From Pseudaquabacterium terrae (lineage in GTDB: Bacteria > Pseudomonadota > Gammaproteobacteria > Burkholderiales > Burkholderiaceae_C), in the NCBI RefSeq assembly GCF_013266755.1, contig NZ_JABRWJ010000001.1, forward strand, positions 930,001 to 994,000: a DNA stretch of 64,000 nt, read 5' to 3'. The notes below the pieces were generated by a model. It had not been told where the DNA came from. It was given only the letters and a program-made list of their open reading frames with translations, and ran no database searches. The translations under genes were made by a program, and so were the position numbers. Shown here in pieces: positions 38,833 through 48,314 of the stretch. Within the stretch, counting starts at the first letter, position 1, and each line of letters opens with the position of its first letter.

Positions 38833-41800
38833 TCAGGGATTGCGCGGCGGCACCGAAGCGGCGGCGGCGGCGGGGATGGGCGGAATCACCGGTGCCGGCT
38901 CGCCGGGCTTGCGCTCGATCTTGATCACCTTCGGATCGTCCCACGAGCCGCTGATGCGGAACTCGCGCGTATTGGCCTCCGCCAGCGGCCCGCGCAGCAA
39001 CCACTGGCCGAGGAAGGTGCCGAGCCCGATCGCAGGATGAATCGCCGCATAGGCCAGCGACGCGGTGCCGGCATTGATCTCCGGCACGACGATCACGCGC
39101 AGGTCCTGCGTCTCGCGCATCACGTCGGCCGAGCCTTCCATCAGCACGGCGGCCTGCACGCCGCGCAGGCGCAGGTTGTTGGTGCGCGCGATGCCGCGTT
39201 CGAGCCGCAGGTCGCCGCTCGCGTTGTCGAAGGCAAAACCTTCTTCGAAGACATCGCGGAAATCCAGCGCCAGCCGGCGCGGCAGCGCCTGCAGGCTCAA
39301 CACGCCGAGCAGGCGGCCGACGCCGGGCTCGGCCTTGAGGAACTGCCCGGCGTCGAGCGTCAGCGTCATCTGGCCGTCGAGCGTCGGCACGTCGAAGTCG
39401 AGCGGCGAGCCGGCCCAGCCGAGCTGCCCCTGCAGCCGGCCCTTGCCGCCGCGCACCACGCGGCCGAAGCCGAGCCGCTCGAGCAGGCCGCCGCCGTCGG
39501 CGATGTCGAGCCGGAAGTCCATGGCCATGCGTCGGCGCTGCGGCGCGCCCATCACGTAGCCCCATTGGCCGGTGGCCGAGAGCTGGCCCTCGGGCGTGTG
39601 CAGGCTGAGGTTGTTGAGCCGCCACTCGCGCGCCGACTCGACGCCGCTGGCGCCGCGGTTGACCGCCTCGACGACCAGCTTGCCGAGCTTCTTGCCGCGC
39701 AGCTCGAAGTCCTCGACCTGGATGTCGAGCGCCGGCACGCTGGCGGGCGCCTGCTCGAGCAGCCGCTCGACGCCCTCGGCATCGGCCTTCGGCAGCGACA
39801 GCCGCGCCAGCCGCGCGTGGATGCGGCCGGCGCTGGCCGGTCCGCGCGGCTCGCGGTAGTCGATCTCGCCCTGCACCTGGTCGGCACTGACCACCGCGCG
39901 CCAGGCTTCGTCGGCGCCGCTGCCGTGGCGCGTCAGGCCGAGCGTCAGCTGCGTCAGCTTGCGGCCGCCGAAAACCAGCTCGGGTGTCTTCAGCTGCACC
40001 GACTGCGGCAGGTAGGCGCCGTCGACCGCGCCCGCGGCGCCGGCAGCGCCCGACGCACCCAGCAGCGCCTGCCAGGTGTCGGCGTTCAGCGCGCCGGGCT
40101 CGAGCACCGCACGCCCGCCCGGCACCATCTCCGGCAGTGGGGCCTGCACGGCCAGCGCGCCGCGCAGCACCTGCGGCGAGTCTTTCGAGACATCGCGCAG
40201 GTAGTGCGCCTGCAGCACGCTGCCGAGCTCGACACGCAGCACGTCACGCGCCGGCACGCCGGCCTGGCCGCGTGTTTCGGGCGTCAGCACCGTCTGCAGC
40301 TTCAGCGGCCAGCTCGCATCGGCGGGCTTGCGCAGCGGCGGCGGCAGATCGACCGCCAGCCCGGCGAGCGGGCTGCTGATCTGCAGCTCCGGATGGCCAT
40401 GCACGATGGCCAGCTGCGCGCGGTAGGCGGCCTGGCCCTGCAGCCGCGCGGTCCAGCGGGCGTAGCTGGCCAGCTCGGGCGCACGGCGCAGGCCTTCGGC
40501 GCTGGCCTGGCCGCTGGCGGTGAAGCGCAGGCTGCCGTCGGGCTGCGTGCCGCCATCGATCACCGCGTCGCCGCCATACAGGCGCGCGGTGGCGCCGATG
40601 ACCTGCACGCCCTTGTGCGTGAAGTCGATGCGGCCGCGCGCCGCGGCGAGCAGCGGCGACTCCGGCCGCACGCGCACGTCGCCGCCTTGCAGCATCACGC
40701 TGCCCTTGACGGTCGAGCGGTCGAGGTGGGTCAGCGGCAGGTTCAGCGCCAGCTGCAGCTCCGCGGCGCCGCCGATGCTGGAGCTCGCCAACGCGCGCTC
40801 GGTCCAGTCGCCCACCGGTGTCGCGTTGACATAACGCAGGAAATCAGCGGCCGGGCCCCGCACCTTGCCGTCGATCACCAGCGTGCGCTGCTCGCTTCCC
40901 AGCTCCGCGATCGCGCCATTGACGTCGTGCAGCTCCAGGCCCCACAGCCTGCCGCGTGCCTGGCGGATCAACATGCCGGCGCGCTCGAACACCAGCTCGC
41001 CGCTCAGGTCGGTGAACGCCGGCCACGCCGGCGCCGCGCCCGGGGCCGCGGGCACGTAGGCCAGCGTGACGCCCTGCACTTGGCCGGTGACGCGGAACTC
41101 GCCGTCCTTGCGGTTCAGGTACGGAAAGTCCGACAGGTCGCCCTTGACGCGGAAGCTCGCCGACGTGATGCGCCCGGCCTGCACCGCGCGGCCGACGTAA
41201 TCGCGCGCGCCGGGCCCGAGGCCGAGCGGCAGGTAGCGCACGACGCTGGTGGCGCGGCCCTGCGTCAGCTTGCCGGTCATCTCGAGCACGCCGGGCAGCC
41301 GCGCGCCGCGGCCGAAGCCCGCGCCGGCGCCGGTGCGCCAGCTGGCGCTGAGCTCGCCCTGCGCGTCGGCGTTCTCGAAGCGCGCATTGTCGACCTTCAG
41401 GCTGATGCGCCGCGCGCCGTCGCCCGAAGCTGGCGGCTCGATGCGCCACTGCAGCTGCGCGGCGAAACGCTGCAGTGGCACCACCGGCTGCTCGAAGACG
41501 CCGGGGAACTCGAGCGCGCCGTCGGCCAGCGCCAGCTTGGCCTGGCCGCCGCTTTCGCTGGCGCTCAACTCGACCTCCGCGCCGCGCCAGCCGGGCCGCC
41601 CGACCACCCCCGGCGACGACGCCGCCGCGGCGATCGACATCGCCTTGACGCTGGCCTTGACCTGGTAGCGCTCGGGCGCGTCGAGCGGTCCCTGCCAGCT
41701 GCCGGCGAGCCCGCTGGCCTGGCCTTGCGGCGCCAGCTCGGCCAGCAGCTTGCGCACGCCCGCGCCCAGCGGCAGCCGTTCGGCCAGCTCGGCGGTCACC

Positions 41801-42960
41801 GCCAGGTCGGCATGGTCGATCGCCAGCTCGCCGCCGGTGATCGGATGGTCGGCCGCCGTCTCGCCGGCACGCTGCGGCTGGCGTTGGCGCCACGACAGCG
41901 ACAGGTTGCCCGCCGGCCAGACCTGGCCCTCGGCGGTGGTGAAGGCGAAACCGCTGGCGAGCAAGCGAACGCCCTCGGGCTGGCGCTCGGCCACCAGCCG
42001 GCCGCTCGCCTGTGCCAGGGCCAGCGGCGGCAGGCCGCGGCCGAGCCGCACCGAGACATCGTTCAGCGCGACATCGAGCGTCGCGCCGCGCGCCAGGCCC
42101 TGGTCGAAGTCGACCCAGGCGCGCAGGGCGCCGCTGCCTTGCGACAGCTCGAACGGCAGGTCGACGTGGCGGCGCAGCTCGGTGAAGCTCGCCTGCGGCA
42201 GGTCGGCATGCAGCGTGCCGCGCCAGCGCTGCCAGTCGCCGGCGCGCGCGAACAGCGGCCGGCGCGCCTGCGCGACGAGGTGGAAGCGCTCACCCCAGGC
42301 CAGCGGCGGCGTGGCATCGAGCCGCAGCTCGTGCGTGCGGGCGCGGTTGCGCAGCACCAGCTGCACGTCGGACAAGGCCAGCGCCGGTGCCGCGCGCTGC
42401 TCGTCGATCCAGCGCAGCGTGCCGCGGCGGATCACGAACTCATGCTGCTCGAAGACCCAGTCGGCGAATTGCTGGCCGTCGCCGACCGACTCCCCCTCGA
42501 CATCCATGCCGGCGACATGGATGCGGCCCTGCGCATCGCGCCGCACCTCGAGCCGCGCATCGTCGATCAGCAGCTGCTCGAAGCGCAGGTGCAACCCGAG
42601 CATCGCCGGCACCGACAGCGCGGCAGCGATGCGCGGCAGCCGCAGCGCCTCGCGCCCCTTGCGGTCTCGCAGGATCACGTCCTTCAGCTCGAAGGCCGGC
42701 ACCCAGCCCGACGAGCGCACCTCGATGCGGCCGATCTCGACCGGTGCCCCCAGCGCGCGGCTGGCCTGCGCCTCGATGCGCGGACGCCAGTCGTCCAGGC
42801 GAGGCAGAATCCCCCAATGCAGAGTCAGCCACGCGACGAGGCATAAGCTCCAGGCCGCAAACAGGCCCCAGGCCCCCCACCGCAAGCCGGCACGCCACCA
42901 GCGCCATGCGCGAGCCGGTGGACGAGCCGGCGTGTCGGCGGCGAACGGCGAGGAAGACAT
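38833..42960 (-). CDS. yhdP: YhdP-family (TIGR02099, AsmA-like) envelope protein
   Basis: A 1375-residue protein with one N-terminal membrane helix (WGAWGLFAAWSLCLVAWLTL) and a long periplasmic region rich in beta-strands, ending in an AsmA-like domain. YhdP proteins form groove-like bridges thought to carry phospholipids to the outer membrane (family knowledge). The C-terminal segment LRDVFEEGFAFDNASGDLRL and a later GLGTFLGQWLLRGPLAEANT are the most conserved parts. The last residues are Pro/Ala-rich. Start ATG 42960 is chosen at MSSSPFAAD; the frame is open far upstream, but that part is antisense to glnE. Confidence 0.9.
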   Translation of the reverse strand: MSSSPFAADTPARPPARAWRWWRAGLRWGAWGLFAAWSLCLVAWLTLHWGILPRLDDWRPRIEAQASRALGAPVEIGRIEVRSSGWVPAFELKDVILRDRKGREALRLPRIAAALSVPAMLGLHLRFEQLLIDDARLEVRRDAQGRIHVAGMDVEGESVGDGQQFADWVFEQHEFVIRRGTLRWIDEQRAAPALALSDVQLVLRNRARTHELRLDATPPLAWGERFHLVAQARRPLFARAGDWQRWRGTLHADLPQASFTELRRHVDLPFELSQGSGALRAWVDFDQGLARGATLDVALNDVSVRLGRGLPPLALAQASGRLVAERQPEGVRLLASGFAFTTAEGQVWPAGNLSLSWRQRQPQRAGETAADHPITGGELAIDHADLAVTAELAERLPLGAGVRKLLAELAPQGQASGLAGSWQGPLDAPERYQVKASVKAMSIAAAASSPGVVGRPGWRGAEVELSASESGGQAKLALADGALEFPGVFEQPVVPLQRFAAQLQWRIEPPASGDGARRISLKVDNARFENADAQGELSASWRTGAGAGFGRGARLPGVLEMTGKLTQGRATSVVRYLPLGLGPGARDYVGRAVQAGRITSASFRVKGDLSDFPYLNRKDGEFRVTGQVQGVTLAYVPAAPGAAPAWPAFTDLSGELVFERAGMLIRQARGRLWGLELHDVNGAIAELGSEQRTLVIDGKVRGPAADFLRYVNATPVGDWTERALASSSIGGAAELQLALNLPLTHLDRSTVKGSVMLQGGDVRVRPESPLLAAARGRIDFTHKGVQVIGATARLYGGDAVIDGGTQPDGSLRFTASGQASAEGLRRAPELASYARWTARLQGQAAYRAQLAIVHGHPELQISSPLAGLAVDLPPPLRKPADASWPLKLQTVLTPETRGQAGVPARDVLRVELGSVLQAHYLRDVSKDSPQVLRGALAVQAPLPEMVPGGRAVLEPGALNADTWQALLGASGAAGAAGAVDGAYLPQSVQLKTPELVFGGRKLTQLTLGLTRHGSGADEAWRAVVSADQVQGEIDYREPRGPASAGRIHARLARLSLPKADAEGVERLLEQAPASVPALDIQVEDFELRGKKLGKLVVEAVNRGASGVESAREWRLNNLSLHTPEGQLSATGQWGYVMGAPQRRRMAMDFRLDIADGGGLLERLGFGRVVRGGKGRLQGQLGWAGSPLDFDVPTLDGQMTLTLDAGQFLKAEPGVGRLLGVLSLQALPRRLALDFRDVFEEGFAFDNASGDLRLERGIARTNNLRLRGVQAAVLMEGSADVMRETQDLRVIVVPEINAGTASLAYAAIHPAIGLGTFLGQWLLRGPLAEANTREFRISGSWDDPKVIKIERKPGEPAPVIPPIPAAAAASVPPRNP

Positions 42961-43083
42961 GAATGAGGGATCAGCAGCACGCAGTCGGTTGTAGAACGCA
43001 GCGACGCCTGCTGACGAAGCAATCGAGCCGCCGGAGCGCCCCGGCGATCGGGGCAATCTAGCACACAGACTTCGGCGCAATCG

Positions 43084-45837
43084 ATGGGTTCCGACCTCTC
43101 CGAACTTCCGTTGGCCGCCTCGGCCCAACACAGCCGCTACGTGCAGCGCATCCGGCGCCGCTACGCGGCCGAGCTCGACATGCTGCCTGCGGGTTTGCCC
43201 GATGCGGCGATCATCACCACGCTGGTCGAGCGGCTGCATGCCGATGGCCGCACGCTGGCCTCGGCGCTGCGCGTCGCGCGCCAGCTGGTGCTCGAGCGGC
43301 TGGCGGTGCTCGACGTCGAGCAGCAGGCGACGCTGGCCGACATCACCGCGTCGATGACCGCGCTGGCCGAAGCGACGCTCGAGCGCGCGCTGGCGCAGGC
43401 GCGCACCGACGAGGATGAGCGCAGCGGTGCGCCGCTCGATGCCGATGGCCAGCCGATCGACTTCTGGATCATCGGCATGGGCAAGCTCGGCGCGCGCGAG
43501 CTGAACGTCTCGTCCGACATCGACCTGATCTACGTCTACGAGGACGACGGCCAGACGCCCGGCCTCAACGGCGTGCCCGGCCGCAGCGCGCACGAATACT
43601 TCTCGGCGGTCGCCAAGCGGCTGTACACGCTGATCGGCGAGAACACCGACGACGGCTTCGTGTTCCGCGTCGACCTGGCGCTGCGGCCCAACGGCAACTC
43701 CGGCCCGCCGGTCGTCAGCATGGCGATGCTGGAGGAGTATTTCCAGGTCCAGGGCCGCGAATGGGAGCGCTTCGCGTGGCTCAAGAGCCGCGTCGTCGCG
43801 CCGCGCAGCGCAGTGACCAGCGGCCGCGCGCTGCCGTTGCGCTCGCTGGTCACCGCCTTCGTCTACCGGCGCTACCTCGACTACGGCATCTTCGAGGGCT
43901 TGCGCCAGCTGCATCGCAAGATCCGCGAGGAAGCGCAGCGCCGCGCCGCCGGCCGGCCCGAGCGCGCCAACGACGTCAAGCTGTCGCGCGGCGGGATCCG
44001 CGAGATCGAGTTCATCGTGCAGCTGCTGCTCGTCGTGCGCGGCGGCCAGTACCCCGAGATCCGCACCCGCTCGACGCTGAAGGCGCTGGGACGGCTGACC
44101 GCACGCGGACTGATGAAGCCCGAGACCGCCGACAAGCTGGCCGCCGGCTACACCTTCCTGCGCCGCGTCGAGCACCGCATCCAGTACCTCGACGACCAGC
44201 AGACCCACCTGCTGCCGACGCAGGACGGCGACCTGACCTGGATCGCCCGATCGATGGGCCTGGCCGCCTGCCGCCCCGATGCCTGCGAGCTGCTCGACCG
44301 GCTGTGCGAGATCCGCGAGCTGGTGGCGACCGAGTTCGACGCGCTGCTGCACGACGGCCAGGCACCGGCGCCCAACGGCGGCAAGAACGGCTGCCGGCAG
44401 TGCGGCAGCGGCCCGCTGCCGCTGGACAACGAAGCGCTGGCCGAGAAGCTGCCGCCCGAGCTCGCCGAGCGCGTGCGCCAGTGGTGCGCGCAGCCGCGCG
44501 TGCAGAACCTGCGCGACGACGGCAAGCTGCGCCTGGGCAAGCTGGTGCAACGCGCCGCTGCCTGCGTCGACGAGGGCTCGTGCACGCTCGACGCCGCGCT
44601 GCGCTTCATCGACTGGCTCGAGCCGCTGCTGCGCCGCGACAGCTACCTCGCGCTGCTGGTCGAACGCCCGGCGGTGCTGAAGCGCCTGCTGCGCCTGCTC
44701 GGCCTGGCGCGCTGGCCGATGCGCTACCTGATGCGCCACCCCGGCGTGATCGACGAGCTGGCCGACTCGCGGCTGCTGCATGGCCGCTTCGACCGCGCCG
44801 AGTACGTCGCCTCGCTCGAGGAACGCCATGCGGCGTGGGAGCGCAGCGGCCAGGCCGACGAAGAATCGCTGCTCGACACGGTGCGCCACGCACACCACGC
44901 CGAGGTCTTCCGCACGCTGGTGCGCGACGTCGAAGGCCTGATCACCGTCGAGCAGGTCGCCGACGACCTGTCGGCGCTGGCCGATGCCACCGTCGACATC
45001 ACGCTGCGCTGGGCCTGGCCGCGCCTGAAGCAACGCCACCGCGAGTCACCGCGCTTCGCGGTGATCGCCTACGGCAAGCTCGGCGGCAAGGAGCTCGGCT
45101 ACGGCAGCGATCTCGACGTCGTCTTCCTCTACGACGATGCCGACGAGCCCGACGCCGACCGCGCGCAGGAGGTCTACGGCCACTGCGTGCGCAAGCTGAT
45201 CACCTGGCTGACCTTGCGCACCGGCGCCGGCGAGCTGTTCGACATCGACACCGCCCTGCGACCGAATGGCAACTCGGGGCTGCTGGTGACCTCCATCGCC
45301 GCCTTCGAGCGCTACCAGATCGGCCGCGGCGGCAACACGGCGTGGACCTGGGAGCACCAGGCGCTGACGCGAGCGCGCTTCTGCGCCGGCTCACCCGACC
45401 TCGCCGAACGTTTCGAGGCGGTGCGCCGCCAGGTGCTGGCCGCGCCGCGCGACATCGAAGCGCTCGAGCGCGAGGTCGTCGGCATGCGCGACAAGGTGCG
45501 GCACGCGCGGCCGGTGAAACCCGCGCTCTTCGACGTCAAGCACAGCCCGGGCGGCATGATGGACGCCGAATTCGTCGTCCAGTACCTGGTGCTCGCGTTT
45601 GGCGTGACGCAGCCGCCGCTGCTCGACAACGCCGGCAACATCGCACTGCTGCAGCGCGCCGAAGCCGCCGGTCTGCTGCCCGCCGGCATCGGGCTGGCCG
45701 CGGCCAACGCCTACCGCGAGCTGCGCCGCGCGCAGCACCGCGCGCGGCTGGACGAACAGACGACGCAATTCGCCGCGCCCTTGCTGGCCGCCGAACGCGA
45801 CGCGATCCTCGCGCTGTGGCAGGCCGTTTTCGGCTAG
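43084..45837 (+). CDS. glnE: bifunctional glutamine synthetase adenylyltransferase/deadenylyltransferase
   Basis: Adds or removes AMP on glutamine synthetase in response to PII and glutamine. The 917-residue protein has two nucleotidyltransferase domains: the first with GMGKLGARELNVSSDIDLIY (about 138-157), the second with YGKLGGKELGYGSDLDVVFL (about 661-680), each followed by a helical domain. Both metal-binding DxD-type motifs are intact. It is divergent from yhdP across 123 bp. Its final codons overlap the rhombosortase start by 22 bp. Confidence 0.95.
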   Translation: MGSDLSELPLAASAQHSRYVQRIRRRYAAELDMLPAGLPDAAIITTLVERLHADGRTLASALRVARQLVLERLAVLDVEQQATLADITASMTALAEATLERALAQARTDEDERSGAPLDADGQPIDFWIIGMGKLGARELNVSSDIDLIYVYEDDGQTPGLNGVPGRSAHEYFSAVAKRLYTLIGENTDDGFVFRVDLALRPNGNSGPPVVSMAMLEEYFQVQGREWERFAWLKSRVVAPRSAVTSGRALPLRSLVTAFVYRRYLDYGIFEGLRQLHRKIREEAQRRAAGRPERANDVKLSRGGIREIEFIVQLLLVVRGGQYPEIRTRSTLKALGRLTARGLMKPETADKLAAGYTFLRRVEHRIQYLDDQQTHLLPTQDGDLTWIARSMGLAACRPDACELLDRLCEIRELVATEFDALLHDGQAPAPNGGKNGCRQCGSGPLPLDNEALAEKLPPELAERVRQWCAQPRVQNLRDDGKLRLGKLVQRAAACVDEGSCTLDAALRFIDWLEPLLRRDSYLALLVERPAVLKRLLRLLGLARWPMRYLMRHPGVIDELADSRLLHGRFDRAEYVASLEERHAAWERSGQADEESLLDTVRHAHHAEVFRTLVRDVEGLITVEQVADDLSALADATVDITLRWAWPRLKQRHRESPRFAVIAYGKLGGKELGYGSDLDVVFLYDDADEPDADRAQEVYGHCVRKLITWLTLRTGAGELFDIDTALRPNGNSGLLVTSIAAFERYQIGRGGNTAWTWEHQALTRARFCAGSPDLAERFEAVRRQVLAAPRDIEALEREVVGMRDKVRHARPVKPALFDVKHSPGGMMDAEFVVQYLVLAFGVTQPPLLDNAGNIALLQRAEAAGLLPAGIGLAAANAYRELRRAQHRARLDEQTTQFAAPLLAAERDAILALWQAVFG

Positions 45838-46388
45838 CCGCGGCCTGGACCGCGCTGGCGGCGCTGCTGGCGATCGGCAGCCTCGTCGTGTGGTGGTTGC
45901 CGGCGCAGCGCTGGGACTGGCAGCCCGGCCTCGCAGCAAGCCAGCCCTGGCGCTGGTGGACCGCTGCGTTCGTGCACTGGAGCGGGCTGCACCTCGGTGC
46001 CAACCTGCTCGGGCTGCTGCTGGTCGCTTTGCTCGGCCGCGCAGCAGGCTGCGGCCAGCGCGCCGCGATGGCGTGGTTCATCGCCTGGCCATTGACCCAC
46101 GTCGCGCTCATGCTGCAGCCATCGCTGCACCACTACGGCGGGCTGTCGGGCGTGCTGCACGCGGGTGTCGCCGTCGCCGCGTGGCAGCTGCTGCGCTCGA
46201 AGCCGTTGCTGCGGCCGCTGGTCGGCGTCGCGCTGCTGGCCGGACTGGCGATCAAGGTCTGGTTCGAAGCGCCCTGGCGCGGTCCGCTGCGCACCGTGCC
46301 GGGCTGGGACATCCTGATCGCGCCCGCTGCGCACGCCAGCGGCAGCCTGGCCGGCGTGCTGTGTGCTGCTTTGCTGATCCGGCGATGA
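45816..46388 (+). CDS. rrtA: rhombosortase (rhomboid-family protease for GlyGly-CTERM proteins)
   Basis: A 190-residue membrane protease with about six helices. The nucleophile is Ser111 in GGLSGVLHA, and the base is His173 in AAHASGSLAG; HLGANLLG (59-66) matches the conserved N-terminal His/Asn region. These features fit the rhombosortase subfamily, which cleaves GlyGly-CTERM tails. No ATG is available at the N-terminus; GTG 45816 inside the end of glnE gives a complete first helix. The GlyGly-CTERM subtilase at 14 kb is a likely substrate. The stop codon lies within a hairpin repeat. Confidence 0.85.
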   Translation: MAGRFRLAAAWTALAALLAIGSLVVWWLPAQRWDWQPGLAASQPWRWWTAAFVHWSGLHLGANLLGLLLVALLGRAAGCGQRAAMAWFIAWPLTHVALMLQPSLHHYGGLSGVLHAGVAVAAWQLLRSKPLLRPLVGVALLAGLAIKVWFEAPWRGPLRTVPGWDILIAPAAHASGSLAGVLCAALLIRR

Positions 46389-46530
46389 GCCAGCGCCCGG
46401 CCGCCCGAAGCTGGCTCGGACAGGCTGGCCCTTGCGGGCCAGCCGTTCGCCAGGCGTCGTTCGTCCGCTGGACGACCGACGTCCGGGCTCACCCCCCTTG
46501 GGGGGACCGGTGCGCAGCACCGTAGGGGGG
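46387..46530. repeat. multi-hairpin intergenic array, including repeat copy E
   Basis: Almost the whole gap between rrtA and the EamA gene folds. GAGCCAGC/GCTGGCTC (46387-46417) encloses GCCCGGCCGCCCGAA, the reverse complement of the loop of copies A and C. GGCTGGCCC/GGGCCAGCC follows (46423-46444, loop TTGC). Next is a 14 bp stem with one mismatch and one G-T pair around GCT (46453-46483). Then C6 (46492-46497), G6 (46500-46505), a CGGTGC/GCACCG hairpin, and a second G6 (46525-46530) that also serves as the ribosome binding site for the next gene. Confidence 0.75.
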
Positions 46531-46534
46531 CTCA

Positions 46535-47434
46535 ATGACCGAACGCAAGACGCACCTCGATCCGCTGGCCATCGGCCTGTTGCTGCTGTGCTGCGCGCTG
46601 TGGGGCCTGAACCAGGTCGCGACCAAGCTGACGCTGGCCAGCGTGCCGCCGCTGACGCAGGCGGCGCTGCGCTCGCTGGGCGCGGCGGTGCTGGTCGCGC
46701 TGTGGGCGCGCCATCGCGGCATATTGCTGGGCGTCGGCAACGGCACGCTGAAGGGCGGCGTGCTGGCCGGGCTGCTGTTCGCGCTCGAGTTCGGCTGCAT
46801 CTTCGTCGGCCTGCAATACACCTCGGCGTCGCGGATGATCGTCTTCATCTACCTCGCGCCCTTCGTCGTCGCGCTCGGCATGCCGCTGGTGGCGAAGAGC
46901 GAGCGCCCGGACGCGGTGCAGCTGATCGGGCTGGGGGCTGCATTCGCCGGCGTCGCCTGGGCCTTCGCCGAAGGCTGGCAGTCGCCGACCGTCGGCGACC
47001 GGCAATGGCTCGGCGATGCGCTCGGCGTCGCCGCGGCGCTGCTGTGGGGCGGCACGACGCTGGTGATCCGCGGCAGCCGGCTGACGACGGCGTCGCCGGA
47101 GCAGACGCTGCTGTACCAGCTGGCGATCTCGGGCGTCGCGCTCGGCGCGGCGGCGTGGGTCGCCGGCGAGGCCTGGCCCGTGCAATGGGGCGCGGGGGCG
47201 CTGGCGCTGCTCGGCTACCAGACGGTGATCGTCTGTTTCGCCAGCTACCTGCTGTGGTTCTGGCTGATCCGGCACTACCCGGCGACGCGTCTGGCCGCCT
47301 TCACGCTGCTGACGCCCTTGTTCGGGCTGCTGGCCGGCGTCGGGCTGCTGCACGAGCCCTTGACCGCGCGCCTGCTGATCGCTTGCGCGGCGGTCGCCGT
47401 CGGCATCGCGCTGGTCAACCGACCGGCGCGCTAG
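46535..47434 (+). CDS. EamA-family (DMT) exporter
   Basis: A 299-residue membrane protein with ten helices in two EamA repeats: LLLLCCALWGLNQVATKLTL opens the first, and FASYLLWFWLIRHYPATRLA followed by FTLLTPLFGLLAGVGLLHEP marks the second. The substrate is unknown. It is not closely similar in sequence to the EamA protein at 20.5 kb. The Shine-Dalgarno sequence is a run of six G located 4 bp before the ATG, part of a foldable leader. Convergent with the diiron desaturase-like gene. Confidence 0.88.
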   Translation: MTERKTHLDPLAIGLLLLCCALWGLNQVATKLTLASVPPLTQAALRSLGAAVLVALWARHRGILLGVGNGTLKGGVLAGLLFALEFGCIFVGLQYTSASRMIVFIYLAPFVVALGMPLVAKSERPDAVQLIGLGAAFAGVAWAFAEGWQSPTVGDRQWLGDALGVAAALLWGGTTLVIRGSRLTTASPEQTLLYQLAISGVALGAAAWVAGEAWPVQWGAGALALLGYQTVIVCFASYLLWFWLIRHYPATRLAAFTLLTPLFGLLAGVGLLHEPLTARLLIACAAVAVGIALVNRPAR

Positions 47435-47441
47435 GGCGTGC

Positions 47442-48314
47442 TCAGGCCGGCTGGGGCTCGGCGCCGCCGCCTGCGGCGCGCTTGGCCAACGCGACGGTCA
47501 GCTCCTTGCGGTAGCGGTTCAGCTCCTGCACGCTGGCGAAGCTGCGCTCCATCAACAGGCTCATGTTGTGCAGGATGCGCTCGACGACCTTGTTCTCCCA
47601 GACCGCATCGAACTGGATCTGCGTGTCGAGCCAGGTTTCGAGCCACGCGGGGTCCGGCAGCCGGCTCTGGATCGTGTCACGCGGAAACAGTTGCGCGTTG
47701 ACGTGCAGGTTCGTCGGGTGCAGCGCCTGCGCCGTGCGGCGTGCGCTGGCCATCAGCACGCCGACCTTGGCGAACGCGGCGCGCGCTTCGTCGCCGAACT
47801 TGGTCATCGCGCGCTTCATGTAGCGCAGGTAGGCGCCGCCGTGGCGTGCTTCGTCACGCGCCAGGGTTTCGTAGATCTGCTTGATCACCGGCTCGGTGTG
47901 CCACTCGGCCGCGCGCCGGTACCAGTGGTTCAGCCGCACCTCGCCGCAGAAGTGCAGCATCAGCGTTTCGAGGGCCGGCGCCGGGTCGAACTCGAAACGC
48001 ACCTGGTGCAGCTCTTCTTCGGTCGGCACCAGGTCGGGACGGTAGCGCCGCAGGTATTCCATCAGCACCAGCGAATGCTTCTGCTCCTCGAAGAACCAGA
48101 CGCTCATGAAGGCCGAGAAGTCGCTGTCGTCGCGGTTGTCGCGCAGGAACATCTCGGTCGCCGGCAAGGCCGCCCACTCGGTGATGGCGTTCATCTTCAC
48201 CGTCTGCGCCTGCTCCTCGCTGAGCAGTGCAGGATCGAACTTGTCCCAGCCGATATCGGAATCCATGTTCCAGCGAACGGACTCGAGTTGCTTGAAAAGT
48301 TCGGGGTAGAGCAT
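47442..48314 (-). CDS. ferritin-like diiron protein, acyl-ACP desaturase-type
   Basis: A 290-residue, all-helical protein. Two E/D-ExxH diiron motifs are present: EEQKH (76-80, in WFFEEQKHS) and DEARH (154-158, in LARDEARHGG), with extra carboxylates at Glu46 and Glu125. Spacing and length match the soluble fatty acid desaturase/ferritin-like group found in Burkholderiales; the acyl substrate is not established. A TAGAAT at 48344-48339 on the minus strand is a possible -10. No ferredoxin partner lies nearby. Confidence 0.78.
   Translation of the reverse strand: MLYPELFKQLESVRWNMDSDIGWDKFDPALLSEEQAQTVKMNAITEWAALPATEMFLRDNRDDSDFSAFMSVWFFEEQKHSLVLMEYLRRYRPDLVPTEEELHQVRFEFDPAPALETLMLHFCGEVRLNHWYRRAAEWHTEPVIKQIYETLARDEARHGGAYLRYMKRAMTKFGDEARAAFAKVGVLMASARRTAQALHPTNLHVNAQLFPRDTIQSRLPDPAWLETWLDTQIQFDAVWENKVVERILHNMSLLMERSFASVQELNRYRKELTVALAKRAAGGGAEPQPA

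Noticed and set aside
38491-42846. A 1451-codon plus-strand open frame opposite yhdP.
   Set aside because: Composition is low-complexity Arg/Ala/Gln/His and no domain is recognised, while the opposite strand encodes a recognisable YhdP protein.
42961-45039. An N-terminal extension of the yhdP frame by nearly 700 codons.
   Set aside because: The extra part is antisense to glnE; the membrane helix expected at the YhdP N-terminus follows ATG 42960.
46387-46530. Integron attC site or IS end as explanation for the hairpin array.
   Set aside because: No integrase, cassette structure, transposase or target-site duplication is visible; the same loop recurs at ordinary gene boundaries.
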